A DNA stretch of 64,000 nucleotides from Nocardia sp. SYP-A9097 (GTDB taxonomy: Bacteria; Actinomycetota; Actinomycetes; Mycobacteriales; Mycobacteriaceae): positions 248,001 to 312,000 of the forward strand of contig NZ_WJIC01000003.1 in assembly GCF_009649815.1 (NCBI RefSeq), read 5' to 3'. The notes under the pieces were generated by a model. The model did no database searches and was not told the DNA's origin. It saw nothing but the letters and a program-made list of their open reading frames with translations. How positions within the stretch are numbered: the stretch's first letter is position 1; each line of letters begins with the position of its first letter. This document shows, one piece after another, positions 1 to 8,623 of this stretch. A program made the position numbers and the translations under genes.

Positions 1-183
1 CTCACCGGCGACTGCGGACAAATCCGTCGGATCGGCCTCCACCAACTCACGCAGCTTGGGATTCGCGGTCGCCAGCGCTCCCCGCCCCACGGCGAGCACC
101 TGCTCCACCCGCTCGTCCCGGAGGCACTCATCGAGTACCCCCTGCCCGATCATGCCGGTCCCGCCGAAGAGGATTACCTTCAT
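1..183 (-). CDS. NAD(P)-binding epimerase/dehydratase-like protein, N-terminal part (cut by window edge)
   Basis: Only the first 61 residues lie in the window; the reading frame stays open to base 1. The N-terminus is MKVILFGGTGMIGQGVLDEC, a beta strand followed by GGTGMIG, the glycine-rich dinucleotide-binding turn (GxxGxxG) of atypical/extended short-chain dehydrogenases of the NmrA/epimerase type. The ATG at 183-181 is chosen because the Rossmann motif begins four residues later, as usual in this family. Substrate and reaction cannot be told from this fragment. The next gene on the same strand (SRPBCC protein) starts 454 bases upstream and ends 46 bases before this ATG, so the two may be co-transcribed. 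Confidence 0.75.
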   Translation of the reverse strand, partial: MKVILFGGTGMIGQGVLDECLRDERVEQVLAVGRGALATANPKLRELVEADPTDLSAVAGE

Positions 184-229
184 GCCAGGCATCTTCCCCC
201 AGCGGCAACCGAATCGGCGGGACGCGCAC

Positions 230-637
230 TCACTCCGCGGTGGCTTCGATCGCCTGCTTCATCTCCCTGATCCCGAACTCGGTCCGAATACGCACCTCGG
301 CAGCGGCGGACTCGGGCAGCACATCGGTAATCCACACCAGCCGCCCCCGCGCACCCTCGTCACAAACCTCGAACGAAGCATGATGGAAGTCCAGCGCGGG
401 CCGCGCCCCTTCCACAACGGCATAAGCCAGCCGTCGCGCCTCTTCGTCGATATCGATGATCAACTCCCGAATCACATGCCCATCCGGAAAGCTCAAAAAC
501 CGCTCGACGCCCTCAACCCGCGTCCCGGCCACCCGCCCGGGCAGCAACCGCTCATGCACATTCCCGACATCGCGAATGACATCCCAAATATGGTGCGGCG
601 CAGCATCAATCAAGATCTCGTGGCGTATGGATGCCAT
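230..637 (-). CDS. SRPBCC family protein (polyketide cyclase/START-like fold)
   Basis: A 135-residue protein of the typical single-domain SRPBCC length. It opens with RHEILIDAAPHHIWDVIRDV, matching the family start in which the first strand is followed by a P-x-x-VW-D helix, and it has the alternating strand pattern of a helix-grip fold across its length. Such proteins bind hydrophobic ligands; some act as cyclases, many are uncharacterised. There is no signal peptide, so it is cytoplasmic. A weak GGGAGC ribosome binding site precedes the ATG. It sits upstream of the epimerase-like gene on the same strand. The ligand is unknown. Confidence 0.75.
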   Translation of the reverse strand: MASIRHEILIDAAPHHIWDVIRDVGNVHERLLPGRVAGTRVEGVERFLSFPDGHVIRELIIDIDEEARRLAYAVVEGARPALDFHHASFEVCDEGARGRLVWITDVLPESAAAEVRIRTEFGIREMKQAIEATAE

Positions 638-850
638 CGGCGAAAGCTCCCGTCATCATCGGTCGAAACTGATCCAACCTACCGGGACGTCCCCCGCGCC
701 CTTCGAACCGGCCATTGCTGTGTGGATGCGCTCGATTGCCCAGTCCGGGAAGAGCTCTCGCGGGTACACGCGCAGACCCGGGTGGATCAGCATCACCATT
801 CCGGCATGATCGCCGGTCATGGTGGGGCCCACCCGGACCCGGAGACCGGA

Positions 851-1279
851 TCAGCTGGGGATCAGGCCGAGTTGGTGGAGCAGGCTGACCTCGTCGAGCC
901 GGCCCCAGCGTTCGACAATTCGGTCACCGTCGATGCGGAAGATTTGGATGCCGGTGAGGACGAGTGTCTTGCCGGTGGCGGGAACGCCCATCAGTTCTCC
1001 CCGTTGGGTGCCGCGGGCGGTGAAGCGTTCGGTGACCAGGTCGCCCTCGGCGATGAGTTGTTCGATGTCGCTGTGCCAGTCCGGGAGCGCCGCGCGGAAC
1101 ATCGCGGCAGCGAGCCGCATACCCTCCGGTCCGGCCGAGGCGCCGGGGAACGGTGCGTCGTGGTTGACGAAATTCGGGTCGAGGTAGCGGTTGACGGCGT
1201 CCAGATCGCCCTTGGTGAACAGGTCCTGGATGAACGTCTCGACGAGTTGCTTGTTCTGGGTGGTGTCATTGTCTGTCAT
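851..1279 (-). CDS. SnoaL-like ester cyclase family protein
   Basis: A 142-residue protein of the NTF2/SnoaL fold. The N-terminal helix with NKQLVETFIQDLFTKGD is followed by NRYLDPNFVNHDAPFPG, the region of SnoaL-type cyclases that carries the active-site histidine/aspartate, and by DWHSDIEQLIAEGDLVTERF, the family's strand pair. Family members include aldol or ester cyclases of aromatic polyketide pathways, but most chromosomal copies, like this one, have no polyketide genes nearby and no known substrate. The frame is open for another 19 codons upstream to 1336, but the ATG at 1279 gives the usual family length. Confidence 0.78.
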   Translation of the reverse strand: MTDNDTTQNKQLVETFIQDLFTKGDLDAVNRYLDPNFVNHDAPFPGASAGPEGMRLAAAMFRAALPDWHSDIEQLIAEGDLVTERFTARGTQRGELMGVPATGKTLVLTGIQIFRIDGDRIVERWGRLDEVSLLHQLGLIPS

Positions 1280-1365
1280 GAGTTGATCGTCGATCCGGTG
1301 CGCGCGGTGGACCATCCCACATTGGTGGGGTTCCATACCCGGATCGGCCGAGGATACTGGGGGAT

Positions 1366-1665
1366 GTGCCGAGGACAGCTCGCACGACCCGTGCCGTGCG
1401 CGACCTGGTCCGCCATTGTCATGGCGGGCTCGATGTCGGCGAACTGCAACCGCAACTGCCGGCCTCGGTGCGGCGAGTGATGCCGGTGGACGCGGCGCTC
1501 TTCGCCACCGCCGACCCCGAGACGTTATTGTTCACCGGCGCGTACGCCGAGGAACCGCTGCGTACGCCGAGGAACCGCTGCGTGCGGCGACACCGCTGTT
1601 CCTGGACAACGAGTTCGGCGGCACGGACGTGCCTCATCGGTCAACTACTCCATCCGCCCGGTTAG
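1366..1665 (+). pseudogene. broken GAF/LuxR-type regulator fragment (frameshift and 3' loss)
   Basis: From the GTG at 1366 the frame reads as the N-terminus of an actinobacterial LuxR-type regulator with a GAF-like sensor region (VRDLVRHCHGGLDVGELQPQ, then RVMPVDAALFATADPETLLF). An exact 20-bp tandem duplication at 1541-1580 then shifts the frame. Removing one copy restores a continuous reading, TGAYAEEPLRAATPLFLDNE, with a further FGGTDV. Similarity to anything recognisable ends about base 1632, well before any helix-turn-helix, and the amidohydrolase gene ends right behind it. The gene therefore carries two lesions: a frameshift and loss of its 3' part. The family assignment is from recall of the N-terminal pattern and is moderately sure. 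Confidence 0.6.
1541..1580. repeat. exact 20-bp tandem duplication
   Basis: The unit CGTACGCCGAGGAACCGCTG occurs twice with no gap (1541-1560 and 1561-1580). Twenty is not a multiple of three, so the second copy shifts the reading frame of the surrounding regulator fragment. The perfect identity of the copies suggests a recent replication-slippage event. Confidence 0.95.
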
Positions 1666-2738
1666 TTGCCGACGGGGTCCATCGGGACTCCGCCACACCA
1701 GATTCCACGGATCGCGCGGGTCGCGCGGATATCGGCGACGGGGTCCCCGTCGAGCAGCACCAGATCGGCGCGCAGGCCGGGGGCAATCGTGCCACGGTCC
1801 GTCAATCCGAAGTGGCGGGCGGGCAGCACGGTGGCCGCGTTCAGGGCGTCGACGGTCGAAAGACCCGCCTGGACAAGCAGTTCGAGTTCATGGTGCAGAC
1901 TCGCGCCGTGCGCCGGATGGAATGGGACACCCGGAGTCTCATTTGCATCGCTGCCCGCAAGCACCGGGACACCGGAGGCGTGCAGTGCCCCCACGTTCTG
2001 CAGTGAAGCCTTGAACATGCCGCCGTAGCCGAGCGATTCGGCGCACCCTTCCATCATGGTCAAGGTCGGCACGACGACCGTACGTTCGACCGCGATCCGT
2101 CCGATCACGGACTCGGACAACCGCAGGCCGAGTGGGACGTGGGTGAGAACGTCCGCCGCCGCATCCACCGATATCGTGTACGCCTCCGGCGACGTGGCAT
2201 GCACGACCACCTGCACCCGATGGTCATGTGCCGCAACCACAACGGCTTTCATGATCGCCGGATCGAGCCCGTCGTCGCCCGCCTCGAACAGGATCTTGAT
2301 GTAATCCGCGCCCGCGGCCAGCCGCAGCGCCACCGCGGCTTCGGCATCCTCGGGGCCGCGAACAGCCGGAACGTCCTCGATACCGGGAACATTCGCATGC
2401 GCGTCCGCGGAGCCGACGATCGGCAGTCCCGCACTGCGCATACTCGCAGTACCGATCCGATCCCGCTGCGCCGCAACCAGTTCCGCGCTCAGCGAGCCCA
2501 TATCGAATGCGGTGGTGACACCGTGTGCCGCATACACATCCAACGTCTCGACATTGTCGAGGTGAACATGAGCGTCGATGAATCCCGGCGCCAGAACCGC
2601 ACCCCCGGCATCGACGACCTCGGCACCCGCCGCATCGCTACCGATCACGGACCCGTCAATAACGACGGTGGTCGGTTCACCGACCTGTCGTCCGTCGAAT
2701 ACCCGGACATTTCTCAGCGCGAACTTCCGATTAGTCAT
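1662..2738 (-). CDS. amidohydrolase family protein
   Basis: A 358-residue metal-dependent hydrolase of the amidohydrolase superfamily. The N-terminal strand domain precedes APGFIDAHVHLDN, the metal-binding HxH motif (here HVH). The lysine region ADYIKILFEAG, the histidine in VVHATSPEAY and the late aspartate in VLAGSDANETPG are in the family order, and the C-terminus closes with GTIAPGLRADLVLLDGDPVA, the standard second half of the composite barrel's beta-sandwich. Prolidase/imidazolonepropionase-like members cleave cyclic amides or peptides; the substrate here is unknown. The ATG at 2738 is preferred over 2747 because GGGGGA lies 9 bases before it. Confidence 0.85.
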   Translation of the reverse strand: MTNRKFALRNVRVFDGRQVGEPTTVVIDGSVIGSDAAGAEVVDAGGAVLAPGFIDAHVHLDNVETLDVYAAHGVTTAFDMGSLSAELVAAQRDRIGTASMRSAGLPIVGSADAHANVPGIEDVPAVRGPEDAEAAVALRLAAGADYIKILFEAGDDGLDPAIMKAVVVAAHDHRVQVVVHATSPEAYTISVDAAADVLTHVPLGLRLSESVIGRIAVERTVVVPTLTMMEGCAESLGYGGMFKASLQNVGALHASGVPVLAGSDANETPGVPFHPAHGASLHHELELLVQAGLSTVDALNAATVLPARHFGLTDRGTIAPGLRADLVLLDGDPVADIRATRAIRGIWCGGVPMDPVGN

Positions 2739-3391
2739 CCCCTGCATTCCCCCAAATTAGAACAGGTTTCGAATCTAGGCCAACTGGAGTAGATCCGTTT
2801 GCCCACCAGGACCAACGGCCGGTGCCCCCCTGGGTACCGGCCGTGTGCACTGCGTCCGATCGACGGATCAGCCTGCCGAGCCCGTCATGCCGACGAAGAA
2901 TGCCGAACCCTTGAACCCAAGCCCGAAATCCAACCCTCAGTTCCCAGTGATCGATCGTCCAGGGTCCCGTGAGGGTGTTGGTTTGAACGTTCCCACAACC
3001 TTCCAGCCCGGCTGGAAGGTGCGAGAGCGCGCCTGATGGGGGAGCGAAGGTCGGGTACGACAGGCGACGCCACCAGCACTGCCGCGTTTGTCTTGATTCT
3101 CCCGAACCTCGACCGAACGTGCTGTCCCGCATGGTATTCGGCTACGAAGGCCCCGGGACCATTCCCCGTGCGAGGCGGAGGAATCCGCTTCGCGGTGGTG
3201 CGCCGACGCAGGGTCAAGGACGCGCGGAGCGACATCACGCGCAGAACCTCACTAGGACATCGAAGGTGACGTAGCCACGGTTGGTACCCGGCGGTTGCAC
3301 GGCGGCCCCGACCGTACGCGTTTCGGTTTCGACGTAAGGCTGGATATTTTCGAGCCGACCGCCTACCGCCAAGTATTTGAGCCGGGCGTCG
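2739..3391. other. intergenic region of about 650 bases, no convincing gene
   Basis: No frame here has recognisable protein content. The region starts with the amidohydrolase promoter side and holds an inverted repeat at 2815-2844. A 66-codon minus-strand frame at 3235-3435, which ends in a strand-like GYVTFDVLVRF, might be a relic of a secreted-protein gene, but it overlaps the HAD gene end and has no usable family match. I see no tRNA fold or other RNA gene. Confidence 0.5.
2815..2844. terminator. perfect 9-bp stem-loop
   Basis: ACGGCCGGT (2815-2823) pairs perfectly with ACCGGCCGT (2836-2844) across a 12-base loop. There is no T-run on either side, so intrinsic termination is not certain; it could equally be a regulatory palindrome or a transcription-end hairpin of the actinobacterial type that lacks a U-tract. 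Confidence 0.5.
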
Positions 3392-3964
3392 TCACCGTTC
3401 ACTGCTGTCGCCGCCTGCGCTATTGGGATCGCCAAGGCCGCGGCCGGCAGTGGAGTTCTGCTGAGTCAGCGGTAGTACCGTTGCGAGCCACTGTCTGAAC
3501 GTGGCGAAGTCGCTGTGCCGCAGTCCGATCCGCGGGTGTACGCGATGCAGGAGAGCTCGACCTCGGTGGTGCTCGGATATCCAATCCTGGTCGCCATCGC
3601 CGAGCTCGTCATCGATCCAGATGAATGGCCGCCCGGCAGCCCACTCGACCAATGTGCGTGTCTTCCAATGCAATCCGAACCATTCGTCGATCCGATAGTC
3701 GGCCCGCTCCGGCCATTCCACCACCGCCAGCACGGGCAATCCCAACACGGGACCGACAGCATGGTTGGCCTCGTGCATCCAGGTAGTCGCCCACACCAAC
3801 TCGCAGGGCAGTGCCGACAGCAACGGCCCAAGGCCAGGGTCGATTCGATCGACAAGAGGGTTCGCTCCATCCAGCCGTTCTTGTGCGGGCGGTGACCCCG
3901 GCGGCGCACCCGTGGGTGCCCCGCCGAAGGGTATGAGAGGGCCGTCGACGTCGAGAAAGAGCAC
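3392..3964 (-). CDS. HAD domain-containing protein
   Basis: A 190-residue protein that begins with LFLDVDGPLIPFG, the DxDG catalytic motif I of haloacid dehalogenase-like hydrolases with both aspartates present. WATTWMHEAN in the middle matches the ATTW motif II region of the 'HAD in Swiss-Army-knife RNA repair' group, and PFIWIDDELGDGDQDW supplies the acidic motif IV. It is probably a small cytoplasmic phosphatase; the substrate is unknown. The start is a GTG at 3964. The frame is open further upstream, so a few extra N-terminal residues are possible. Its neighbours give no pathway clue. Confidence 0.75.
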   Translation of the reverse strand: MLFLDVDGPLIPFGGAPTGAPPGSPPAQERLDGANPLVDRIDPGLGPLLSALPCELVWATTWMHEANHAVGPVLGLPVLAVVEWPERADYRIDEWFGLHWKTRTLVEWAAGRPFIWIDDELGDGDQDWISEHHRGRALLHRVHPRIGLRHSDFATFRQWLATVLPLTQQNSTAGRGLGDPNSAGGDSSER

Positions 3965-4283
3965 AGGCAGAGGATTTGTCGGACGCGCCGTCTGCCTCGG
4001 CTAGCCGCTCGATCAGTAACTCCAGATCTGCGGCCGCGCTCCACATGATCGTCATGATATTGAATCGCGACATGCCACCGGGCCGGTTCGTGGTCCCGGC
4101 GTTTCGCGGCGCCGGTGCATTGGGTGATCATGGTGATCGATGCTCTGGCGACCTGGCTGGCTCAGTGATGGATGTGGTGCAGCCGGGGAAGTGATCGTAA
4201 GCGGTGCCAGGTCGGAGGGGTGGGTAGATGCGAAAGCCGAGTCGCCCGTGGGGGACTCGGCTTTGGCGGGGGTGAAGGCGAAG
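3965..4283. other. intergenic region of about 320 bases between HAD gene and pgl
   Basis: No gene is supported here. A minus-strand frame starting at 4073 (SAAADLELLIERLAEADG) looks helical for about 30 codons but then runs out of frame through the HAD gene, so I do not call it. The only clear element is the pgl terminator at 4233-4264. Confidence 0.55.
4233..4264 (-). terminator. intrinsic terminator of the pentose phosphate operon
   Basis: AAAGCCGAGTC (4233-4243) and GACTCGGCTTT (4254-4264) form a perfect 11-bp stem with a 10-base loop, ending in T/A runs. It lies 19 bases beyond the pgl stop on the minus strand and closes the tkt-tal-zwf-opcA-pgl operon. Confidence 0.85.
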
Positions 4284-5018
4284 CTAGCGGGGGAGGTCCG
4301 TTGCTGCGGCTTCGTCGAGGAGCCAGGTGGTGGATTCGGTGCCGATGGCTCCGGCGGACGGAACATCGAGGGGGGAAGCACCATTGAGGGCTGCGGCTAC
4401 GGCTGCGGCCTTTGCCTCGCCTGCGACGATGAGCATCACGTGACGTGCCTTGCGGATGGCGGGCAGGGTGAGGGTGATGCGGACCGCCGGCGGCTTGGGT
4501 GAATGTGTTTCCGCCACAACGAGATCGTGTTCCTCGCGGGTGGCGGCGGTGTGGGGGAAGAGGGAGTTGATGTGGCCCTCGCCGCCCATGCCGAGCAGGT
4601 GTACGTCGAATGCGCCGTGTTCGGCCAGGTGGGCGTGGATGGTGGCCGCGTACTCGCCGGTGGCCTCGAGGACGTCGGGGTAGTCGCCGCTGGAGGTTTC
4701 GGTGGGGTGGACCCGGGCAGGGTCGACGGGGACGTGGTCGAGCAATGCCTGGCGGGCTTGCAGGTCGTTGCGCTCGGGGTCTCCGGTGGGGACGAAACGT
4801 TCGTCGCCCCAGAAGATGTCGAGGTTGGACCAGTCGATGTCGCCGGGGGCTTTGCGTACCCATTCCAGGAGGCCGATGCCGGTGCCGCCGCCGGTGAGGA
4901 CCACCGAGGCGGAGCCGCGCAGGCGCTGGGCTTCGACCACCTGCACCACGAAGCGGGCGGCGGCGGCTTGGACGAGTTCGTCCGGGGTGCCGAAGGTTTC
5001 GACGGCGGGCTTACTCAT
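4284..5018 (-). CDS. pgl: 6-phosphogluconolactonase
   Basis: Hydrolyses 6-phosphogluconolactone to 6-phosphogluconate, the second step of the oxidative pentose phosphate pathway. The 244-residue protein has SVVLTGGGTGIGLLEWV near residue 40 (phosphate-binding loop), WSNLDIFWGDERFVP near 64-78 and the family signature FDVHLLGMGGEGHINSLFPH near 138-157, all typical of the DevB/NagB-like fold. It is the last gene of the operon: its ATG overlaps the opcA stop by 8 bases and a strong terminator follows. The M. tuberculosis counterpart is devB (Rv1445c). Confidence 0.95.
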   Translation of the reverse strand: MSKPAVETFGTPDELVQAAAARFVVQVVEAQRLRGSASVVLTGGGTGIGLLEWVRKAPGDIDWSNLDIFWGDERFVPTGDPERNDLQARQALLDHVPVDPARVHPTETSSGDYPDVLEATGEYAATIHAHLAEHGAFDVHLLGMGGEGHINSLFPHTAATREEHDLVVAETHSPKPPAVRITLTLPAIRKARHVMLIVAGEAKAAAVAAALNGASPLDVPSAGAIGTESTTWLLDEAAATDLPR

Positions 5019-5919
5019 AGGTCACCCTTTCGATTCCGGTCAGCGCCTCGGCGTAGATGTCGTCGGCATCGAGGTGCCGCAATTCTTCGGCGAGGCAGTC
5101 ACGAGTTTCCCTGCGCGCCAAGGCGAATCGTTGATCGGGTTCGCCGGTGCGGGTGAGGGTGGCGGTGCGGCCGTGCTGGGGGCGGGCGATGGAGATGGAG
5201 ACCGACGCGCGGCGCATCTCCACCTTCAGCTCACCGATTCGGCGCACCACGGGGCAGTCCAGGCGTGCGGCCAGCCAGCCGGCCAGCATGTCCAGGGCGG
5301 GTTCCTCCCGCAGGCCCGAAACCGTCACGGACTCAACGGCTTCGAACGGAGCCTCGTCGAGGGCCGCGGCCAGCAGTGCCCGCCAATAGCTGATCCGGCT
5401 CCACGCCAGATCGGTATCGCCGGGCGCATAGCTGCCGCGCCGCTTCTTGATGGCGTCCTGCGGGTCCGGCGCGAACGTCGCGTCCGTAATGCGCCGGGTC
5501 GCAAGACGTCCCACCGAATCCTTGGACGGGAAGTCCGGTGCGCCGCGCGGCCACCACGCCACCACGGGGGTGTCGGGCAGCAGGAACGGCACCACCACAC
5601 TGCTCTCGTGCGCGACCAGTTCGCCCTGCAGGCGCAGCACGATGACCTCGGCCGCGCCGGCATCGCCGCCGACCCGGATCTGTGCGTCCAAGCGCGTGGA
5701 CGCATTGCGGTCACCGCGTGCGAGAACTATTACGCGACAAGGATGTTCGCGCGAGGCGTCATTGGCGGCGTCTATCGCGCCCTCGGCCTCGGAGCTGTCC
5801 AGGGTGCAGACCACCAGGGTCAGCACCCGGCCCATGGTGACCACACCGTTGGCCTCGCGCAGCTGGATGAGCCGCTTGGATACCTCGCGGGTATCGGTAT
5901 CGGGCATATCGATGATCAC
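5011..5919 (-). CDS. opcA: glucose-6-phosphate dehydrogenase assembly protein OpcA
   Basis: OpcA is required for assembly and activity of Zwf in cyanobacteria and actinobacteria. The protein opens MIIDMPDTDTREVSKRLIQL, the standard actinobacterial OpcA start, and carries PDTPVVAWWPRGAPDFPS near residue 120, a conserved block of the family. The GTG at 5919 is chosen because it overlaps the zwf stop as GTGA and gives the family N-terminus; an ATG 12 bases earlier (5931) would add four residues. The length, 302 residues, is normal. Position between zwf and pgl is the conserved mycobacterial order (Rv1446c). Confidence 0.93.
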   Translation of the reverse strand: MIIDMPDTDTREVSKRLIQLREANGVVTMGRVLTLVVCTLDSSEAEGAIDAANDASREHPCRVIVLARGDRNASTRLDAQIRVGGDAGAAEVIVLRLQGELVAHESSVVVPFLLPDTPVVAWWPRGAPDFPSKDSVGRLATRRITDATFAPDPQDAIKKRRGSYAPGDTDLAWSRISYWRALLAAALDEAPFEAVESVTVSGLREEPALDMLAGWLAARLDCPVVRRIGELKVEMRRASVSISIARPQHGRTATLTRTGEPDQRFALARRETRDCLAEELRHLDADDIYAEALTGIERVTYE

Positions 5920-7481
5920 GGTCGCCGCCATTCCCGCCCGCTGCGCGCGAGCATTTCGTCAGCGGATTCCGGACCCCACATGCCGGCCTCGTACGGGTCG
6001 GGTTTACCGTCGGCGGCCCAGTGCGCGAGCACCGGATCGAGGATGCGCCAGGACAATTCGACCTCCTCGTTGACCGGGAAGAGCGACGGAACACCCAGCA
6101 GCACATCGAGAATGAGCCGCTCGTACGCCTCGGGGGAGTCCTCGGTGAAGGCTTCGCCGTAGCTGAAGTCCATATTCACATCGCGGACCTCCATGCTGGA
6201 CCCGGGTACCTTGGACCCGAATCGCATGGTGATGCCCTCATCCGGCTGGACGCGAACGACAAGGGCGTTCTGCCCGAGCTCCTCGGTCATGGTCTGATCG
6301 AACGGCAGATGCGGGGCCCGCTTGAACACGACCGCGATCTCGGTGACGCGGCGGCCCAAGCGTTTTCCGGTGCGCAGATAGAACGGCACCCCCGCCCAGC
6401 GGCGCGTCTCCACGGCGAGGGTGATCGCGGCATAGGTCTCGGTGCGCGAATTCGGGTCGAAACCCTCCTCCTGCAACAGCCCCACGACGGGCTCACTACC
6501 CTGCCACCCCGAGGTGTACTGCCCGCGCGCGGACGTCTCGTCAAGCGGCTCAACGAGTTTCACCGCCGACAGAACCTTGATCTTCTCGGTCTGCAACTGC
6601 TTGGGCTGGAAGCTGACCGGCTCCTCCATCGCCGTCAGCGCGAGCAGCTGCAGCAGATGGTTCTGGATCACATCGCGAGCCGCGCCGATACCGTCGTAAT
6701 ACCCTGCGCGACCGCCCAATCCGATGTCCTCGGCCATGGTGATCTGCACATGATCGACGTAATTGGCATTCCAGATCGGATCCCACAGCTGGTTCGCGAA
6801 GCGCAGTGCAAGAATATTCTGCACCGTCTCCTTGCCCAGGTAGTGGTCGATACGGAATACCGACGACTCCGGGAACACCCGATTGACCAGCGCGTTCAAA
6901 TCGCGAGCGCTCTCCAGGTCATGTCCGAACGGCTTCTCGATGACCACGCGCCGCCAGGCCGGGGTCTGCCCGGCCTGCGCCAGATTCGGTTGTGCCAGGC
7001 CGTTTTTGGAGAGCTCATCGAGCACCACCGGGAATTCGGTGGGCGGAATCGCAAGGTAGAAGGCATGATTGCCGCCGGTCCCGCGATCCCGGTCCAGATC
7101 CTTGAGCGTGGTGGCCAGCCGGTGGAATGCGGCAGCGTCCTCGAAAGTGCCTTGAACGAACCGCAATCCCTCCCGCAGCTGTTCCCACACTTCCTCACGG
7201 AACGGGGTACGCGCCGAGGAGCTGACCGAATCCTTCACCAGGGCGGCGAATTCCTCATCGCTCATATCCCGCCGGGCGAACCCGACCAGGGAGAAACCGG
7301 GTGGCAGCAGCCCCCGGTTCGCCAGGTCATAGATGGCCGGCAGCAGTTTGCGCCGCGACAGGTCACCGGTTACCCCGAAAATCACCATGCTGCACGGTCC
7401 GGCGATGCGGGGAACCCGGCTGTCCCGTCCATCGCGGAGCGGGTTCCCCCTCGTGGCCGTTGTCGCCGCGCGGTCTGCCAC
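5916..7481 (-). CDS. zwf: glucose-6-phosphate dehydrogenase
   Basis: Oxidises glucose 6-phosphate with NADP, the entry step of the oxidative pentose phosphate pathway. The 521-residue protein carries the nucleotide-binding turn FGVTGDLSRRKLLPA near residue 35, the active-site signature FRIDHYLGKETVQN around 215-228, and the C-terminal substrate/dimer domain ending in WRILDPVLAHWA. The open frame extends upstream into tal, but the GTG at 7481 lies 2 bases past the tal stop and gives the usual length (about 515-520). Its stop overlaps the opcA GTG as GTGA. Equivalent to zwf2 (Rv1447c). Confidence 0.96.
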   Translation of the reverse strand: MADRAATTATRGNPLRDGRDSRVPRIAGPCSMVIFGVTGDLSRRKLLPAIYDLANRGLLPPGFSLVGFARRDMSDEEFAALVKDSVSSSARTPFREEVWEQLREGLRFVQGTFEDAAAFHRLATTLKDLDRDRGTGGNHAFYLAIPPTEFPVVLDELSKNGLAQPNLAQAGQTPAWRRVVIEKPFGHDLESARDLNALVNRVFPESSVFRIDHYLGKETVQNILALRFANQLWDPIWNANYVDHVQITMAEDIGLGGRAGYYDGIGAARDVIQNHLLQLLALTAMEEPVSFQPKQLQTEKIKVLSAVKLVEPLDETSARGQYTSGWQGSEPVVGLLQEEGFDPNSRTETYAAITLAVETRRWAGVPFYLRTGKRLGRRVTEIAVVFKRAPHLPFDQTMTEELGQNALVVRVQPDEGITMRFGSKVPGSSMEVRDVNMDFSYGEAFTEDSPEAYERLILDVLLGVPSLFPVNEEVELSWRILDPVLAHWAADGKPDPYEAGMWGPESADEMLARSGREWRRP

Positions 7482-7483
7482 GG

Positions 7484-8617
7484 TCAGTTGCCTCCGGCTA
7501 CCTGGAGCTGCTCGGTGGTGGCCACCAGCAGTTCCTCCCAGGACTTCACGAACTTGTCGACACCCTCGACCTCGAGCACGCCGAACACCTCGTCCAGATT
7601 CACACCCACCGCGACGAGCTGATCGAAGACCTGCTGCGACGCCGGACCGGTGCCGGACATGGTGTCGCCGGTGATCTCGGCATGATCGGCGGCGGCCTGA
7701 AGAGTCTTTTCCGGCAACGTGTTCACCGTGTTCGGCGCCACCAACTCGGTGACATACATGGTGTCCGGGAACTCCGGATTCTTCACACCGGTAGAAGCCC
7801 ACAGCGCGCGCTGCGCGTTCGCGCCACCGGAGGCCCGCAGCCGCGCGAACACCGAAGTGTGTGCGCCACCGTCGAATACATCCTGGTACGCGGCATAGGC
7901 CAAGCGCGCGTTGGCGATTCCGGCCTTACCGCGCAGCGCGAGAGCCTCGGCGGTGCCGATCGCCTCGAGGCGCTTGTCGATCTCGGTATCCACACGGGAG
8001 ACGAAGAACGAAGCGACGGAATGGATCTTGGCCAGATCATGCCCGGCGGTGTGCGCGTCGGTGAGACCGCCGAGGTACGCGCCCATGACCGCGCGGTACC
8101 GCTCGACCGAGAAGATCAGCGTCACATTCACGCTGATGCCCTCGGCGATCACCCGCGAGATGGCCGGAATACCGGCCTCGGTCGCCGGAATCTTGATGAG
8201 CAGATTCGGGCGGTCCACGATCTTCCACAGCTCGACGGCCTGCGCCACCGTGCCATCGGTATCGAACGCCAGTCGCGGGTCGACCTCGATGGAGACGCGG
8301 CCGTCCTTACCGCCGGAGGCGGCGTAGACATCGGCGAAGATATCGCAGGCCGCGCGCACATCATCGGTGGTGATGGTGCGAATCGCGGAATCGACATCCG
8401 CGCCCCGGGCGGCGAGCTCGCGCACCTGAGCGTCGTAGTCATGCCCCTGCGAGAGCGCACCCTGGAAAATGGTCGGGTTGGTGGTGACACCGACGACGCT
8501 GCGAGTATCGATCAGGCCCTGAAGATTTCCGGACTTGATGCGATCCCGCGAGAGATCGTCGAGCCACACCGATACCCCTGCGGCCGACAGCGCCGCGAGG
8601 TTGGTGTTCTGAGTCAT
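7484..8617 (-). CDS. tal: transaldolase
   Basis: Transfers a dihydroxyacetone unit between sugar phosphates in the non-oxidative pentose phosphate pathway. The 377-residue length and the sequence follow the long actinobacterial transaldolase type. [14 protein letters not shown] (residues 41-54) is the TTNPT signature, and [14 protein letters not shown] contains the Schiff-base lysine, K142. [14 protein letters not shown] is the third conserved block. It lies 6 bases after the tkt stop and 2 bases before the zwf GTG, so all five genes are probably one transcript. Confidence 0.96.
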   Translation of the reverse strand: MTQNTNLAALSAAGVSVWLDDLSRDRIKSGNLQGLIDTRSVVGVTTNPTIFQGALSQGHDYDAQVRELAARGADVDSAIRTITTDDVRAACDIFADVYAASGGKDGRVSIEVDPRLAFDTDGTVAQAVELWKIVDRPNLLIKIPATEAGIPAISRVIAEGISVNVTLIFSVERYRAVMGAYLGGLTDAHTAGHDLAKIHSVASFFVSRVDTEIDKRLEAIGTAEALALRGKAGIANARLAYAAYQDVFDGGAHTSVFARLRASGGANAQRALWASTGVKNPEFPDTMYVTELVAPNTVNTLPEKTLQAAADHAEITGDTMSGTGPASQQVFDQLVAVGVNLDEVFGVLEVEGVDKFVKSWEELLVATTEQLQVAGGN

Positions 8618-8623
8618 GAGTGC

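Noticed and set aside
2885..3238. A 117-codon minus-strand frame with basic content
   Set aside because: No RBS, no hydrophobic core and no match to any family; similar frames occur by chance at this GC content.
3609..4073. A minus-strand frame overlapping the HAD gene
   Set aside because: Only its first 30 codons look protein-like; the rest is an out-of-frame reading of the HAD gene.
6021..7622. A 533-codon plus-strand open frame
   Set aside because: Antisense to zwf; no recognisable domain and low-complexity composition.
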